Part shown: piece after piece, positions 39,872 through 52,706 of the stretch | Layout of the letters: each line of letters starts with the position of its first letter | Numbering within the stretch: the stretch's first letter is position 1 | NCBI RefSeq assembly: GCF_036059255.1 | Contig: NZ_CP107947.1 | Coordinates: forward strand, 3,720,001 to 3,784,000 | Source: Micromonospora sp. NBC_00389 | GTDB lineage: Bacteria; Actinomycetota; Actinomycetes; Mycobacteriales; Micromonosporaceae | Direction: 5' to 3' | Length of the DNA stretch: 64,000 bases | Notes under the pieces: generated by a model | The model's input: only the letters and a program-made list of their open reading frames with translations | What the model was told of the DNA's origin: nothing | Database searches by the model: none | Position numbers and translations under genes: made by a program

Positions 39872-40897
39872 ATGCTACACCTGAGGATCATCGCTCCCGC
39901 CGACCAGACGGCGGCGGTGGCCGACCTGCTGGCCGCGGATCCCGGGGTCACTCACCTGGCCGTGCTCAACGGAGCCGGCCGCCAGCCCGCGGGCGACCTG
40001 ATCCTCTGCGACGTCGTGCGGGAGAGCGCGGACGGCGTGCTGCACGGACTCCGGCAGTTGGGGGTCGAGGCCCGCGGTGGGATTGCCGCCGACGATGTGG
40101 AGTTGACCCTGTCGACCGCCGCCGACCGGGCCGCCCGGGACGCTCCGGGCAGCGGCGCCGACGCGCTGGTCTGGGACGAGATCGCCGCCAAGACCGGTGA
40201 GCAGACCGAACTGTCCGGGACCTACCTGGTCCTGATCGTCGTCGCCACCATGATCGCCGGGATCGGCGTGCTCCTCGACCAGCCCATCCTCATCGTCGGT
40301 GCGATGGTGGTCGGCCCCGAGTTCGGTCCGCTCGCCGCGCTCTGCGTCGCGCTGCTGCGGCGCAAGGCGAAAATCATCCTGCGGTCGGTGCAGGCCATCG
40401 TGGTCGGGTTCCTGGTCGCCATGGTCGCCACCGTGCTGAGTACATGGGCGCTCACCGCCGCCGGTCTCGTCAGTCGGGAGATGCTGCTCGCCGACCGGCC
40501 GCTCACCGACTTCATCTGGCGGCCGGACGCGCTCTCCTGGGTGGTCGGCCTGCTGGCCGGGGTGGCCGGGATGCTCTCGCTCACCTCGAAGAAGTCCGGG
40601 TCACTCGTCGGGGTGCTGATCTCGGTCACTACCGTGCCCGCGGCCGCGAACGTCGCCGTCGCCGCCGCGTACGGGGTCTGGCACGAGGCCGCCGGGTCGG
40701 CGCTTCAGTTGGTCATCAACCTCTGCGCCATCGTCCTCGCCGGCCTCGTGACCCTGGCCCTGCAACAGCTGTGGTGGTGGAATGTGGCTCGCCGCACCAC
40801 CGGGCCGATCGCCCCCAGGCGTCCCCGCCCTCCAGCCGACGATCGAGCAGCGTCCGCAGGGGTACGGATTCGCCATCCCGACCGCCCGCTCCGATGA
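39872..40897 (+). CDS. DUF389 family membrane protein
   Basis: 341 residues from ATG 39872 behind GGGGGAGG. An N-terminal cytoplasmic part of about 100 residues (LHLRIIAPADQTAAVADLL) precedes six membrane helices with the DUF389 pattern: YLVLIVVATMIAGIGVLLDQ, ILIVGAMVVGPEFGPLAALC, SLTSKKSGSLVGVLISVTTV and PAAANVAVAAAYG. Function of this family is unknown. The last 40 residues after the final helix are Arg/Pro-rich and lie antisense to the 3' end of the next gene. Confidence 0.85.
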   Translation: MLHLRIIAPADQTAAVADLLAADPGVTHLAVLNGAGRQPAGDLILCDVVRESADGVLHGLRQLGVEARGGIAADDVELTLSTAADRAARDAPGSGADALVWDEIAAKTGEQTELSGTYLVLIVVATMIAGIGVLLDQPILIVGAMVVGPEFGPLAALCVALLRRKAKIILRSVQAIVVGFLVAMVATVLSTWALTAAGLVSREMLLADRPLTDFIWRPDALSWVVGLLAGVAGMLSLTSKKSGSLVGVLISVTTVPAAANVAVAAAYGVWHEAAGSALQLVINLCAIVLAGLVTLALQQLWWWNVARRTTGPIAPRRPRPPADDRAASAGVRIRHPDRPLR

Positions 40898-41240
40898 CCA
40901 GCGGCGGCGGTTGCGGTCGCGGGTCGGCGCCGAGCAGCCGGGCCCGCAGGCTGGCCGCGACGGTCAGCAGGTAGAACCGTCCGTCGGCGTCGACCGCCCG
41001 GGACCGGGCCCGGTCGATGTACCACCCGGTGAGCCGGGTCCGGTAACCACCGGGGCCGTCGTAAGGCTTGACGGCCGGCGGCACGGTGCGCAGAGCGCGC
41101 CGGGTCGCTTCGGCCGCGAACCGGGCGACGAGTTCCGCGGCCTCGGCCTGTTCGGCCGCGCGGCGCCGCTCCTCGGCCGCCGCGCGTGCCCGCACCGCCC
41201 GCTGCCGCTGCTCGTGCCATGTCGGGCCGTTGTCCTCCAC
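40716..41240 (-). CDS. hypothetical protein, 174 aa
   Basis: Not a recognised family. Residues 1-45 form a charged helical segment (RQRAVRARAAAEERRRAAEQ) that could be a coiled coil. The middle contains YDGPGGYRTRLTGWYIDRAR and FYLLTVAASLRARLLGA, giving a compact soluble domain. The last 35 residues are low complexity and overlap the 3' end of the DUF389 gene by 182 bp on the other strand. The core (to LLDRRLEGGD) looks genuine; the tail may be read-through after loss of the original stop. Confidence 0.5.
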   Translation of the reverse strand: MEDNGPTWHEQRQRAVRARAAAEERRRAAEQAEAAELVARFAAEATRRALRTVPPAVKPYDGPGGYRTRLTGWYIDRARSRAVDADGRFYLLTVAASLRARLLGADPRPQPPPLVIGAGGRDGESVPLRTLLDRRLEGGDAWGRSARWCGEPHSTTTAVAGPGSRGRRGRWRRG

Positions 41241-41335
41241 GTCTGGACGGTACGCGATGCGCTGTCGCTCGCCCCTTCCGAAAGCCCGTACTGGCCATAC
41301 ATCGGTTCGACTGCCTGCATCGCCTTTAGCGGGTA

Positions 41336-42439
41336 ATGTCCGTATTCATGGTGGAGCAGGCGCATCCTGGCGAGATCGGTCGGTCGTCCCGACCGCCGTG
41401 GAATCCGCGGGGCGACGACACCGGTCGACGGCGACGTCGACGGTGGTTGCCGAGGAGCCGGTGGGCCCGGGTGACCATCCTCGTCGCCGCCCTCGTGCTG
41501 CTGGTGATCGGCGGCGGTGGGGTCGGCGGGTGGCTCTACGTGCGGTCACTGGAGAAGCAGGTCGAGAAGGTGGACGCCTTCAACGGGCTGCAGGAGGAGC
41601 AGCGACCGGTCCGGGCCGCGGATTCCGCGCTCAACTTCCTCGTGGTCGGCAAGGACCAGTCCGAGCCGGGCGACACCGTCTCACGTACCGACAGCATCAT
41701 GCTGATCCACGTACCGCACAGCCGGGACCGGGCTCAGCTCATTTCGATTCCGCGGGACACCTGGACCACCATCCCCGCCTCCCTTGTGGAGGACGGCGGA
41801 GGCCCGACGAAGGCGAAGATCAACGCCGCGTACGCCTGGGGCGGGACGCCCCTGCTGGTCCGGACGATCGAGGGCTTCACCGGCGTACGCATAGACCACG
41901 TGGTCGAAGTCGACTTCGTCGGCTTCGGCAAGGTCATCGATGCGCTGGGCGGGGTCGACGTCACGGTCGATCGGGCCTTCACGTCGAGCGTGCCGCCCGG
42001 GCGTGTCTACGAGCCCGGCGTGCATCACATGGACAGCGCGGTTGCCCTCGAGTACGCGCGGGAGCGGCACCAGTTCGCCGACGGGGACTACAGCCGAATG
42101 CGCCACCAGCAGGCCATCATCGCCGCGGTGATGCGGAAGGCCAGCAGCAGGGGCGTCCTGACCAATCCGGGCCAGCTCAACGACTTCCTCCAGGGGACGG
42201 CCGGCGCCGTGCAGGTGGACCAGAAGCTGTCGGTCTTCGACACCATCTGGAACCTAAGCGGCGTCAGCGCCGAGGATGTCACCATGTTGACCAGCCCCAC
42301 AACTGGCGTGGGGATGGTCGGCGACCAGAGCGTGTTCTTCCCCGACCTGGCCGCCTCGGCGAAACTTTTCGCGGCGGTCAAGAACGACACCATGGACGAG
42401 TGGCTGGCCGAGAACTCCCCGGCCCGCAATCCCAACTGA
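41336..42439 (+). CDS. LytR-CpsA-Psr (LCP) family cell-wall glycopolymer ligase
   Basis: 367 residues: a basic cytoplasmic N terminus, one membrane helix (about 46-68, VTILVAALVLLVIGGGGVGG) and an extracellular LCP domain. Family motifs are LNFLVVGKDQSEPGDTVSRT, DSIMLIHVPHSRDRAQLISI, PRDTWTTIP (Arg/Asp for pyrophosphate), KINAAYAWGGTPLLVRTIE, YARERHQFADGDYSRMRHQQ and a late FDTIWNLSG. LCP enzymes transfer lipid-linked polymers to peptidoglycan. Lying only about 1.8 kb from the polysaccharide locus, it may anchor that polymer, though many LCP paralogues exist in such genomes. ATG 41348 is an alternative start. Confidence 0.88.
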   Translation: MSVFMVEQAHPGEIGRSSRPPWNPRGDDTGRRRRRRWLPRSRWARVTILVAALVLLVIGGGGVGGWLYVRSLEKQVEKVDAFNGLQEEQRPVRAADSALNFLVVGKDQSEPGDTVSRTDSIMLIHVPHSRDRAQLISIPRDTWTTIPASLVEDGGGPTKAKINAAYAWGGTPLLVRTIEGFTGVRIDHVVEVDFVGFGKVIDALGGVDVTVDRAFTSSVPPGRVYEPGVHHMDSAVALEYARERHQFADGDYSRMRHQQAIIAAVMRKASSRGVLTNPGQLNDFLQGTAGAVQVDQKLSVFDTIWNLSGVSAEDVTMLTSPTTGVGMVGDQSVFFPDLAASAKLFAAVKNDTMDEWLAENSPARNPN

Positions 42440-42522
42440 CGAGCCGACTGCAGACGGTGGAGCGGCCCCGCTCGCGTGGCGCCGGGCCGCCGCCCGTTCG
42501 GACCAGACTGGCCCGGCCTGCC

Positions 42523-45018
<2,496 letters not shown>

Positions 45019-45144
45019 GATCTCGATCCGCCTTCGGAAGTGGGTACCGCCCTGCATTGTGCCGGGCGAACCCGGGCGCTGTCGCCGCGCCCGGCCGGGG
45101 CGACCCGGCGGCGGCCCCGCCGGGCCTGCGCTAGCGTGGCGATC

Positions 45145-46656
45145 ATGGAATCAGCTGCGGAGCCGCGCGCCCGGCGGCTCTTCGGCGGCAGCGCCCGGGC
45201 CCTCGGCGACCTCACCGCCAACCCGTTTCGCGCCGACCGGGACCGGATCGTCGGCTCGCCCTTCTTCGCTCGCCTCGGCGGTGTCACGCAGGTGATCAGC
45301 CCGGTCGGCTCCGGCCTGCTGGTGCACAACCGGCTCACCCACAGCCTGAAGGTCGCCCAGGTGGCCCGGGCGATCGCCGAGCGGCTGACGGCCGACGAGC
45401 GGTGGCGCGACCTGCTGGACAAGCTCGGCGGCTGCGACCCGGACGTGGTGGAGGCCGCGGCGCTCGCCCACGACCTCGGCCACCCACCGTTCGGGCACCT
45501 GGGGGAGCGGGTGCTGGACCGGCTGGCCCGGCAGCGCCTCGGCCTCACCGACGGCTTCGAGGGCAACGCCCAGTCGTACCGGATCGTCACCAGCACCGAG
45601 ATCCGCGGCGCGGCCACCACCGGGTTGGACCTGACCGCCGCGGTCCGCGCGGCGATGCTGAAGTACCCGTGGACCCGGCTGGACTACCCCGACTCGCACC
45701 CCCGCCTGCTGGACCCGCCGCCGCGCGGGGCCACCCCGCCGCCGGACGACCCGGAGAGCGGCTCGTCGAAGTTCGGCGCGTACCGGACCGAGCTCGACGA
45801 CCTGCGGCAGGCCCGAGAGCCGTTCGCCGGCCGCATACCGGACTGGCAGCAGACCGTGGAGGCGTCCGTGATGGACACTGCCGACGACATCGCGTACGCC
45901 ATCCACGACGTGGAGGACTTCTACCGGGTCGGGGTGCTCCAGCAGGGCTCGGTCTCCGCCGAGCTGATGGCCTGGCAGCGGGAGAGCGGGCACTTCCGGG
46001 CGATCACCGACGCGGCGCTGGCCACCGCGGCCCGGCGGCCCGGTGCGGCGATCGAGCGGCTGCGCCGGCAGCTGCACAGCAAGGACGCCTGGATCGCCGA
46101 CGACGACGCGTTCGCCGCCGCAGTCGAGCACGTCCGGGAGGAGTTGGTCGACGGGCTGCTGGCGATGCCGTTCGACGGCTCGATCGAGGCCGAGCAGTAC
46201 ATGGCGCGATTCTCCGCCCGCTGGTCCACCCGCTTCGTCGAGGCGATCACGGTGACCGAGCACCCGTCGGTGCGCTCCGGGTACGTGCTGCTCGGCTGCG
46301 CCCAGTGGCACGAGGTGCAGGTGCTCAAATTCGTGCACCACCGGTTCGTGCTGGCCCGCCCGGACCTCGCCCTGCACCAGCGCGGCCAGGCCCGCCTGCT
46401 GGGCACCCTGGTCGAGGCGCTGTGGGAGTGGCTGCTCGACCCGGAGGAGGAGTCCCGGCTGCCCCGCCGGCTGCACGACCTGGTCGAGCTGGCCGAGGCG
46501 GAACTGCACCCGCGCACCCCGGACCGGATCGGCCGGGCCCGGGGGCGGGCCATCGTGGACTTCGTCGCGCAGCTCACCGACGGCCAGGCGGTGGCCATGC
46601 TGGACGCGCTTTCCGGCCGCTCCGGCGCGCTCTGGACCGACGCCTTCGTGCTCTGA
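45145..46656 (+). CDS. dgt: deoxyguanosinetriphosphate triphosphohydrolase-like protein
   Basis: 503 residues from ATG 45145. HD-domain metal ligands are visible as [17 protein letters not shown] and [19 protein letters not shown]. These are followed by [16 protein letters not shown] and [20 protein letters not shown], both conserved in dGTPase/SAMHD1-like proteins. The enzyme hydrolyses dNTPs to nucleosides and triphosphate, controlling pool balance. It is divergent from tex. Family is secure; nucleotide preference is not. Confidence 0.92.
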   Translation: MESAAEPRARRLFGGSARALGDLTANPFRADRDRIVGSPFFARLGGVTQVISPVGSGLLVHNRLTHSLKVAQVARAIAERLTADERWRDLLDKLGGCDPDVVEAAALAHDLGHPPFGHLGERVLDRLARQRLGLTDGFEGNAQSYRIVTSTEIRGAATTGLDLTAAVRAAMLKYPWTRLDYPDSHPRLLDPPPRGATPPPDDPESGSSKFGAYRTELDDLRQAREPFAGRIPDWQQTVEASVMDTADDIAYAIHDVEDFYRVGVLQQGSVSAELMAWQRESGHFRAITDAALATAARRPGAAIERLRRQLHSKDAWIADDDAFAAAVEHVREELVDGLLAMPFDGSIEAEQYMARFSARWSTRFVEAITVTEHPSVRSGYVLLGCAQWHEVQVLKFVHHRFVLARPDLALHQRGQARLLGTLVEALWEWLLDPEEESRLPRRLHDLVELAEAELHPRTPDRIGRARGRAIVDFVAQLTDGQAVAMLDALSGRSGALWTDAFVL

Positions 46657-46669
46657 ACGGCTTACCCCG

Positions 46670-47812
46670 TCAGGCGACCGACTGCCACCAGCCGTCCACG
46701 GCCGGCGGATCATCGACCACCACCCGCTCACCCGGGCGGGGCACGGCCAGCTGGACATCGCGGGCCTTCGCCTCGGCCCACAGCCGGTTCACCGGCTCGG
46801 ACCAATCGTGCAGGGCCAGGTTGAACGTCGCCCAGTGCACCGGGATGAACAGCCCGCCGCGCAGGTCGAGGTGGGCGTTGACCGCCTCCTCGGGGAACAT
46901 GTGGATGCTCGGCCAGGCCCGGTCGTACGCGCCGATCTGCATCAGCGTCACGTCGAACGGCCCATGCTCCGCGCCGATCGCCGCGTAGCCGGCGAAGTAG
47001 CCGGAGTCGCCGGTGTAGAAGACCTTGCGTCGGGCCCCGGCGACCACCCAGGAGCTCCAGAGCGTGCCGTCGCGGCGCAGCCCCCGGCCGGAGAAGTGCT
47101 GGGCGGCGGTGGCGGTGATCTCCAGCCCGGCGACCTGGTGCGACTCGGCCCAGTCCAGCTCGATGATCCGGTCGGCGGGTACGCCCCACCGGTCCAGGTG
47201 TGCGCCCACCCCGAGCGGCACCAGGAACGGTGCGGACTGCCCGGCCAGCAGTGCCCGCACGGTGGCCATGTCCAGGTGGTCGTAGTGGTCGTGGGAGATC
47301 AGGATGGCGTCCAGCGGCGGCAGCTCGTCCAGGCGCACCGGCGGCTCGTGCAGCCGGCGGGGGCCGACCAGGCCAGACGGCGAGCAGCGCTCGCTCCAGA
47401 CCGGGTCGAGCAGCACCCGCCGGCCCTCGATCTCGATCAGCGCCGAGGCGTGGCCGTACCAGACGATGGTGAGCTCGTCGGCGGTGTCGGCGGCCTGCGG
47501 TGCGCTCGGACGCAGCAGCGGCACGGGCGCGGTCGGGCGCCGCTTCTGCTTGCCGAAGATCAGCTCGCGGAGCAGGTTGCGGCCCGGGTCGGCGACCATG
47601 GTGCGGGTGCCGGCCTGGTTGTGGAAGGTACCGTCGCGAAACTGTGGCGAGCGGGCCGCCCGTTCGGCCCGGGCCCCGGCGAGCCGGCCGCCGAGTGCCG
47701 CCGGCACGTCCCGGGCCACCCAGGCCAGGCCGGCCAGCGCGGCCAGCCCGGCCGTGCCCCGCATCCGTCGCCCGAGCGACCGTTCGATGTCCGTGCGCTC
47801 CGCTGGTGCCAT
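46670..47812 (-). CDS. metallo-beta-lactamase-fold hydrolase (NAPE-PLD/UlaG-like)
   Basis: 380 residues. After an N-terminal hydrophobic helix (AGLAALAGLAWVARDVPAAL) comes an MBL domain: IVWYGHASALIEIEGRRVLL, LDAILISHDHYDHLDMATVR (HxHxDH metal motif), FYTGDSGYFAGYAAIG (Asp bridge) and GGLFIPVHWATFNLALHDW (late His). The order and the WPSIHMFPEEAVNAH segment match NAPE-PLD-type phosphodiesterases. It may act on phospholipids or related phosphodiesters at the membrane. It is convergent with dgt. Confidence 0.85.
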   Translation of the reverse strand: MAPAERTDIERSLGRRMRGTAGLAALAGLAWVARDVPAALGGRLAGARAERAARSPQFRDGTFHNQAGTRTMVADPGRNLLRELIFGKQKRRPTAPVPLLRPSAPQAADTADELTIVWYGHASALIEIEGRRVLLDPVWSERCSPSGLVGPRRLHEPPVRLDELPPLDAILISHDHYDHLDMATVRALLAGQSAPFLVPLGVGAHLDRWGVPADRIIELDWAESHQVAGLEITATAAQHFSGRGLRRDGTLWSSWVVAGARRKVFYTGDSGYFAGYAAIGAEHGPFDVTLMQIGAYDRAWPSIHMFPEEAVNAHLDLRGGLFIPVHWATFNLALHDWSEPVNRLWAEAKARDVQLAVPRPGERVVVDDPPAVDGWWQSVA

Positions 47813-47884
47813 CGCCGTCCCTCCGCCGTGTCCCGCACTACACGGTAGTCACCCGGGCCGGCTCGTGCTCCAGCGGTCGGCGCA

Positions 47885-47917
47885 CCGGATCGGTCGCCGC
47901 CACGGCGACCGATCCGG
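47885..47917. terminator. hairpin terminator of the beta-lactamase-like gene
   Basis: A perfect 12-bp stem (CCGGATCGGTCG with CGACCGATCCGG) around a 9-nt loop lies 9 bp after the minus-strand stop at 47926. Confidence 0.65.
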
Positions 47918-47925
47918 GACCGGGC

Positions 47926-48936
47926 TCAGCCGCCGTTACTGGGCCGCCGTGCCGCCATCCGGTACGCCGTGCCGGCGCCGGCGAGCCGGTCCACCGCGGC
48001 CAGGAACCGGGGGCCCATGGCGGCCCGGGCCTGCACCGCCGGGTGGGTGGCGCCGAAGTCGTCCGGGTCGGCCTGCCTGTCGGCGAAGAGCGCGTAGGTG
48101 AGCACCGCGGCGCCGGATCGGTCGAAGATCACCCCGGCCTCGTGCCGGGCGTCGGCGAACCAGCCGGCCTTGGTGGCGATACGCGCCCGCTCCTCCGAGG
48201 ACATGGTGCGCCGGATGCCGTCGGTGAACGCCACCGGGGAGCGCAGCAGCCCGAGCAGGAACGCCGTCGAGGTGGGCGAGAGCAGGGTGCCGGCGACCAG
48301 GGCGCGCAGCAGGTCGTGCGTCTCCCGGGGGGTGCTGGTGCCGAGGAAGAACCGGTTCGGATTGGCCACCGGCTCGACCTGGGTGTTCGGGAAGCCCTTG
48401 GCGACCAGGATGGCGTTCAGCTCGGCGGCCGGGCAGACCAGCCCGCACAGCCGCACCGCCGTATCGTCGGAGACGGTCAGCAGGGTGGCCAGCACGTGCC
48501 CGAGAGTCACGCTGCTCGGGTACGCGCCGTCCAGGCTGAAGATGCCGTCACCGCCCGGCACGACGATCGCCGCGGTCACCTCGACCCGCTGGTCCAGTGT
48601 CAGCAGCCCTCGGTCGACCTTGTCCAGGACCGTCGTGGCCACCGCGATCTTGTTGAGGCTGTACGCCTCGATCCGCCGGTCCGCCTCGGCCGTCACCGCG
48701 ACCACCGGCGGGCCGGCCGGGTCGGTCACGCTCACGTACGCCTGCCAGTTGCCGCCGGCCTCGGTGCTGTGCCGGGTATAGCTGGTGGCGACCCGACGGC
48801 CGGCCTGGGCCGGAGTGGTCGGGGCGGCCTCGGTGCCCTCAGCGGCGCTCGCCGGGGCGGTGGCGCCGAGCACCGTACCGGCGGTGGCCACCGTGCCCAG
48901 CCCGAGCGCGGTCCTGCGGTTCACTCGGATGGTCAA
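47926..48936 (-). CDS. exported class A beta-lactamase-like serine hydrolase
   Basis: About 336 residues from TTG 48936, placed 4 bases after GGGGGAG; GTG starts nearby have poorer spacing. The N terminus (RVNRRTALGLGTVATAGTVL) has a twin-arginine and hydrophobic run ending in ASA, so export by Tat is likely. The class A fold shows YSLNK (SxxK, Ser near residue 93), VSDD near residue 156 where SDN is usual, and TKAG near residue 256 where KTG is usual. The altered second and third motifs make classical penicillin hydrolysis uncertain; it may be another acyl-serine hydrolase. Confidence 0.8.
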   Translation of the reverse strand: MTIRVNRRTALGLGTVATAGTVLGATAPASAAEGTEAAPTTPAQAGRRVATSYTRHSTEAGGNWQAYVSVTDPAGPPVVAVTAEADRRIEAYSLNKIAVATTVLDKVDRGLLTLDQRVEVTAAIVVPGGDGIFSLDGAYPSSVTLGHVLATLLTVSDDTAVRLCGLVCPAAELNAILVAKGFPNTQVEPVANPNRFFLGTSTPRETHDLLRALVAGTLLSPTSTAFLLGLLRSPVAFTDGIRRTMSSEERARIATKAGWFADARHEAGVIFDRSGAAVLTYALFADRQADPDDFGATHPAVQARAAMGPRFLAAVDRLAGAGTAYRMAARRPSNGG

Positions 48937-49043
48937 TCGTCTCCCCCATCGTGGTCGGCCGGAGCGTTTGCCGGCCCACCACCCTAGGCGAGTTGATCGA
49001 TGCATGGTGCCCCCCGACGCCCTTACCCGAGCCGCCGGCGCAT

Positions 49044-49109
49044 GCCCATCGGCTCGTGGCCGAGGACGTCGCCGGGCTTCAGGTACGGCCCGAGCACCTC
49101 GTACAGGTG
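49044..49109 (-). pseudogene. fragment of a zinc-dependent alcohol dehydrogenase
   Basis: Twenty-two codons read HLYEVLGPYLKPGDVLGHEP plus MG. This is the strongly conserved catalytic-domain segment of medium-chain (GroES-like) zinc dehydrogenases, including the GHE zinc-site motif. No start, Rossmann domain or flanking dehydrogenase sequence is present; a stop interrupts the frame just upstream. It is the remnant of a deleted gene. Confidence 0.6.
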
Positions 49110-49169
49110 CTACCCGCAGGGGAGGGCTTGAACCGGCTGCCCGGATCGCGGAGCGGGCCGGCGGGAGAT

Positions 49170-49211
49170 GACGCGACCGCCGCGCCAGCGAGGTGGCGCG
49201 GCGGTCGCGTC
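49170..49211. terminator. hairpin terminator of the sdhCAB operon
   Basis: A perfect 18-bp stem (GACGCGACCGCCGCGCCA and its complement) closes a 6-nt loop, 29 bp beyond the sdhB stop on the minus strand. Confidence 0.75.
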
Positions 49212-49239
49212 GCGGAGCTGCCCCGGGCGGGGCGGGCGG

Positions 49240-50000
49240 TCAGGCGCCGGGGGTGTTGTCGGCCCGCTTCGAGGTGGCCATGAGGTAGTCGCGGTTGAGC
49301 CGCCCGATGGTGTTCAGCGGGATGCCCTTCGGGCAGGCCGGGGTGCACTCGCCCGCGTTGGTGCAGCCGCCGAAGCCGGCCTCGTCGTGCGCGTCGACCA
49401 TGCCGATCACCCGGGTGTACCGCTCGGGCTGGCCCTGCGGCAGCAGCGAGAGCTGGGTGAGCTTGGCGGCGGTGAAGAGCATGCCGGAGCCGTTCGGGCA
49501 GGCCGCCACGCACGCACCGCAGCCGATGCAGGCCGCCGACTCGAAGGCGGCGTCCGCGTTGGCCTTGGCCACCTGGGTGGAGTGCGCCTCAGGCGCGCTG
49601 CCGGTCGGCGCGGTGATGTAGCCACCGGCAGCGATGATCTTGTCAAAGGCGCCCCGGTTGACCACCAGGTCCTTGATGACCGGGAAGGCGCTGGCCCGCC
49701 ACGGCTCGATGTCGATCGTCTCGCCGTCCTTGAACTGCCGCATGTGCAGCTGGCACGCGGTGGTACCGCGCTGCGGCCCGTGCGCGTCACCGTTGATCAT
49801 CAGACCGCACATGCCGCAGATGCCCTCGCGGCAGTCGTGGTCGAACGCCACCGGGTCCTCGCCGGCGAGGATCAGCCGCTCGTTGAGCACGTCGAGCATC
49901 TCCAGGAACGACATGTCCGGGGACACGTCGTCGACCGGGTAGGTCACCATCCGACCCTTGTCCTCAGGGCCCTTCTGGCGCCAGATGCGCAGGGTCAGGT

Positions 50001-50004
<4 letters not shown>
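49240..50004 (-). CDS. sdhB: succinate dehydrogenase iron-sulfur subunit
   Basis: 254 residues carrying three iron-sulfur clusters. The plant-type 2Fe-2S ligands are in [10 protein letters not shown] followed by a later Cys (TTACQL). The 4Fe-4S ligands lie in [18 protein letters not shown], and the final set is in [16 protein letters not shown]. It links the flavoprotein to the cytochrome b subunit in the respiratory chain. Its ATG overlaps the sdhA stop by 4 bp. The length and motif spacing match the actinobacterial sdhCAB type with a single large membrane subunit. Confidence 0.95.
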
Positions 50005-51938
<1,934 letters not shown>

Positions 51939-51939
51939 G

Positions 51940-52623
51940 TCAGGACACCAATCCGGTGAGTACGGCGAACGGGACCACCAGGTACCCGGCGCAGAGCAGG
52001 ACGGCGAAGATGAGCGCGGCGGTGCGCGCCCGGCGCTCACCCCGCGGCGTCTGCTGGCCGAGGCTGCGGAACGCGCTGAAGGCACCGTGCCGCACGTGGA
52101 AGCCCACCGTGACGATGGCGAGGGTGTAGAAGAGCGTGACGTACCAGCGCTCCGGCGCGAAGTCGGCGACGACGTTGCCGTACGGCTTGCTGGGGTCGCC
52201 GACCGGGTTCAGCGTGCCGGTGGTCAGGTCCAGGAGGTGGTAGATCACGAACAGCAGGATGATCACCCCGCCCCAGCGCATCGTGCGGGCCGCGTAGCTG
52301 CCGTTGACCTTCTTGCGGTGGGCGTACTTGACCGGGCGGGCCGCGCGGGCCCGCCGGGCCAGCACGGTCGCGGCCACGATGTGCGCGACGACGGCCACCA
52401 CCAGCCCGATGCGCAGGATCCACAGGAACCACACGCCCGGCAGCAGCGGCTTGCCGATGTCGCGCAGCCAGTGCGCGTAGTGGTCGAACGAGGTCTCGCC
52501 CGTGAACACCTTCAGGTTTCCGAGCATGTGCGCGATCAGGAACAGCGCCAGCAGGATGCCCGTCACCGCCATGACGGCCTTGAGGCCGACGTTCGAGCGG
52601 ATGGGCGACCGAGTTTTCGTCAT
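51940..52623 (-). CDS. sdhC: succinate dehydrogenase cytochrome b558-type subunit
   Basis: About 227 residues from ATG 52623. Five membrane helices are visible: [20 protein letters not shown], the segment around [59 protein letters not shown] and [20 protein letters not shown]. Several in-membrane His residues are suited to bind two hemes, as in the b558 family (single-protein anchor). GTG 52626 is an adjacent alternative start. The promoter region is shared with the divergent LysR gene. Confidence 0.9.
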   Translation of the reverse strand: MTKTRSPIRSNVGLKAVMAVTGILLALFLIAHMLGNLKVFTGETSFDHYAHWLRDIGKPLLPGVWFLWILRIGLVVAVVAHIVAATVLARRARAARPVKYAHRKKVNGSYAARTMRWGGVIILLFVIYHLLDLTTGTLNPVGDPSKPYGNVVADFAPERWYVTLFYTLAIVTVGFHVRHGAFSAFRSLGQQTPRGERRARTAALIFAVLLCAGYLVVPFAVLTGLVS

Positions 52624-52669
52624 TACCACGCAACCGACGCTAGGAGCACTCGGATCAGTCGTCCAATGC

Positions 52670-52689
52670 ATCAAACTCGCAGTCTTGAT
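52670..52689. promoter_or_regulatory. palindrome in the sdhC-lysR intergenic region
   Basis: ATCAA (52670-52674) and TTGAT (52685-52689) are separated by 10 bp, about 50 bp upstream of the sdhC start. This is a candidate second regulator site beside the perfect T-N11-A box. Confidence 0.4.
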
Positions 52690-52702
52690 AGCCGTAAGCT
52701 AT
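52688..52702. promoter_or_regulatory. LysR-type T-N11-A operator
   Basis: ATAGC-CGTAA-GCTAT is a perfect 15-bp dyad containing the T-N11-A core of LysR regulators. It ends four bases before the lysR start codon and lies between sdhC and lysR, the expected place for autoregulation and control of the divergent operon. Confidence 0.6.
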
Positions 52703-52706
52703 GTAG

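Larger units (their letters stand above)
48937..49239. other. intergenic region with a gene relic and a terminator
   Basis: About 300 bp between the beta-lactamase-like gene start and the sdhB stop. It contains the alcohol dehydrogenase relic (49044-49109) and the sdhB terminator (49170-49211), listed separately, and the ribosome-binding site of the downstream gene. Confidence 0.6.

Noticed and set aside
52688..52702. OxyR binding half-site (ATAG-N7-CTAT)
   Set aside because: The neighbouring LysR protein lacks the paired redox cysteines of OxyR, so the dyad is better read as a generic LysR T-N11-A box.
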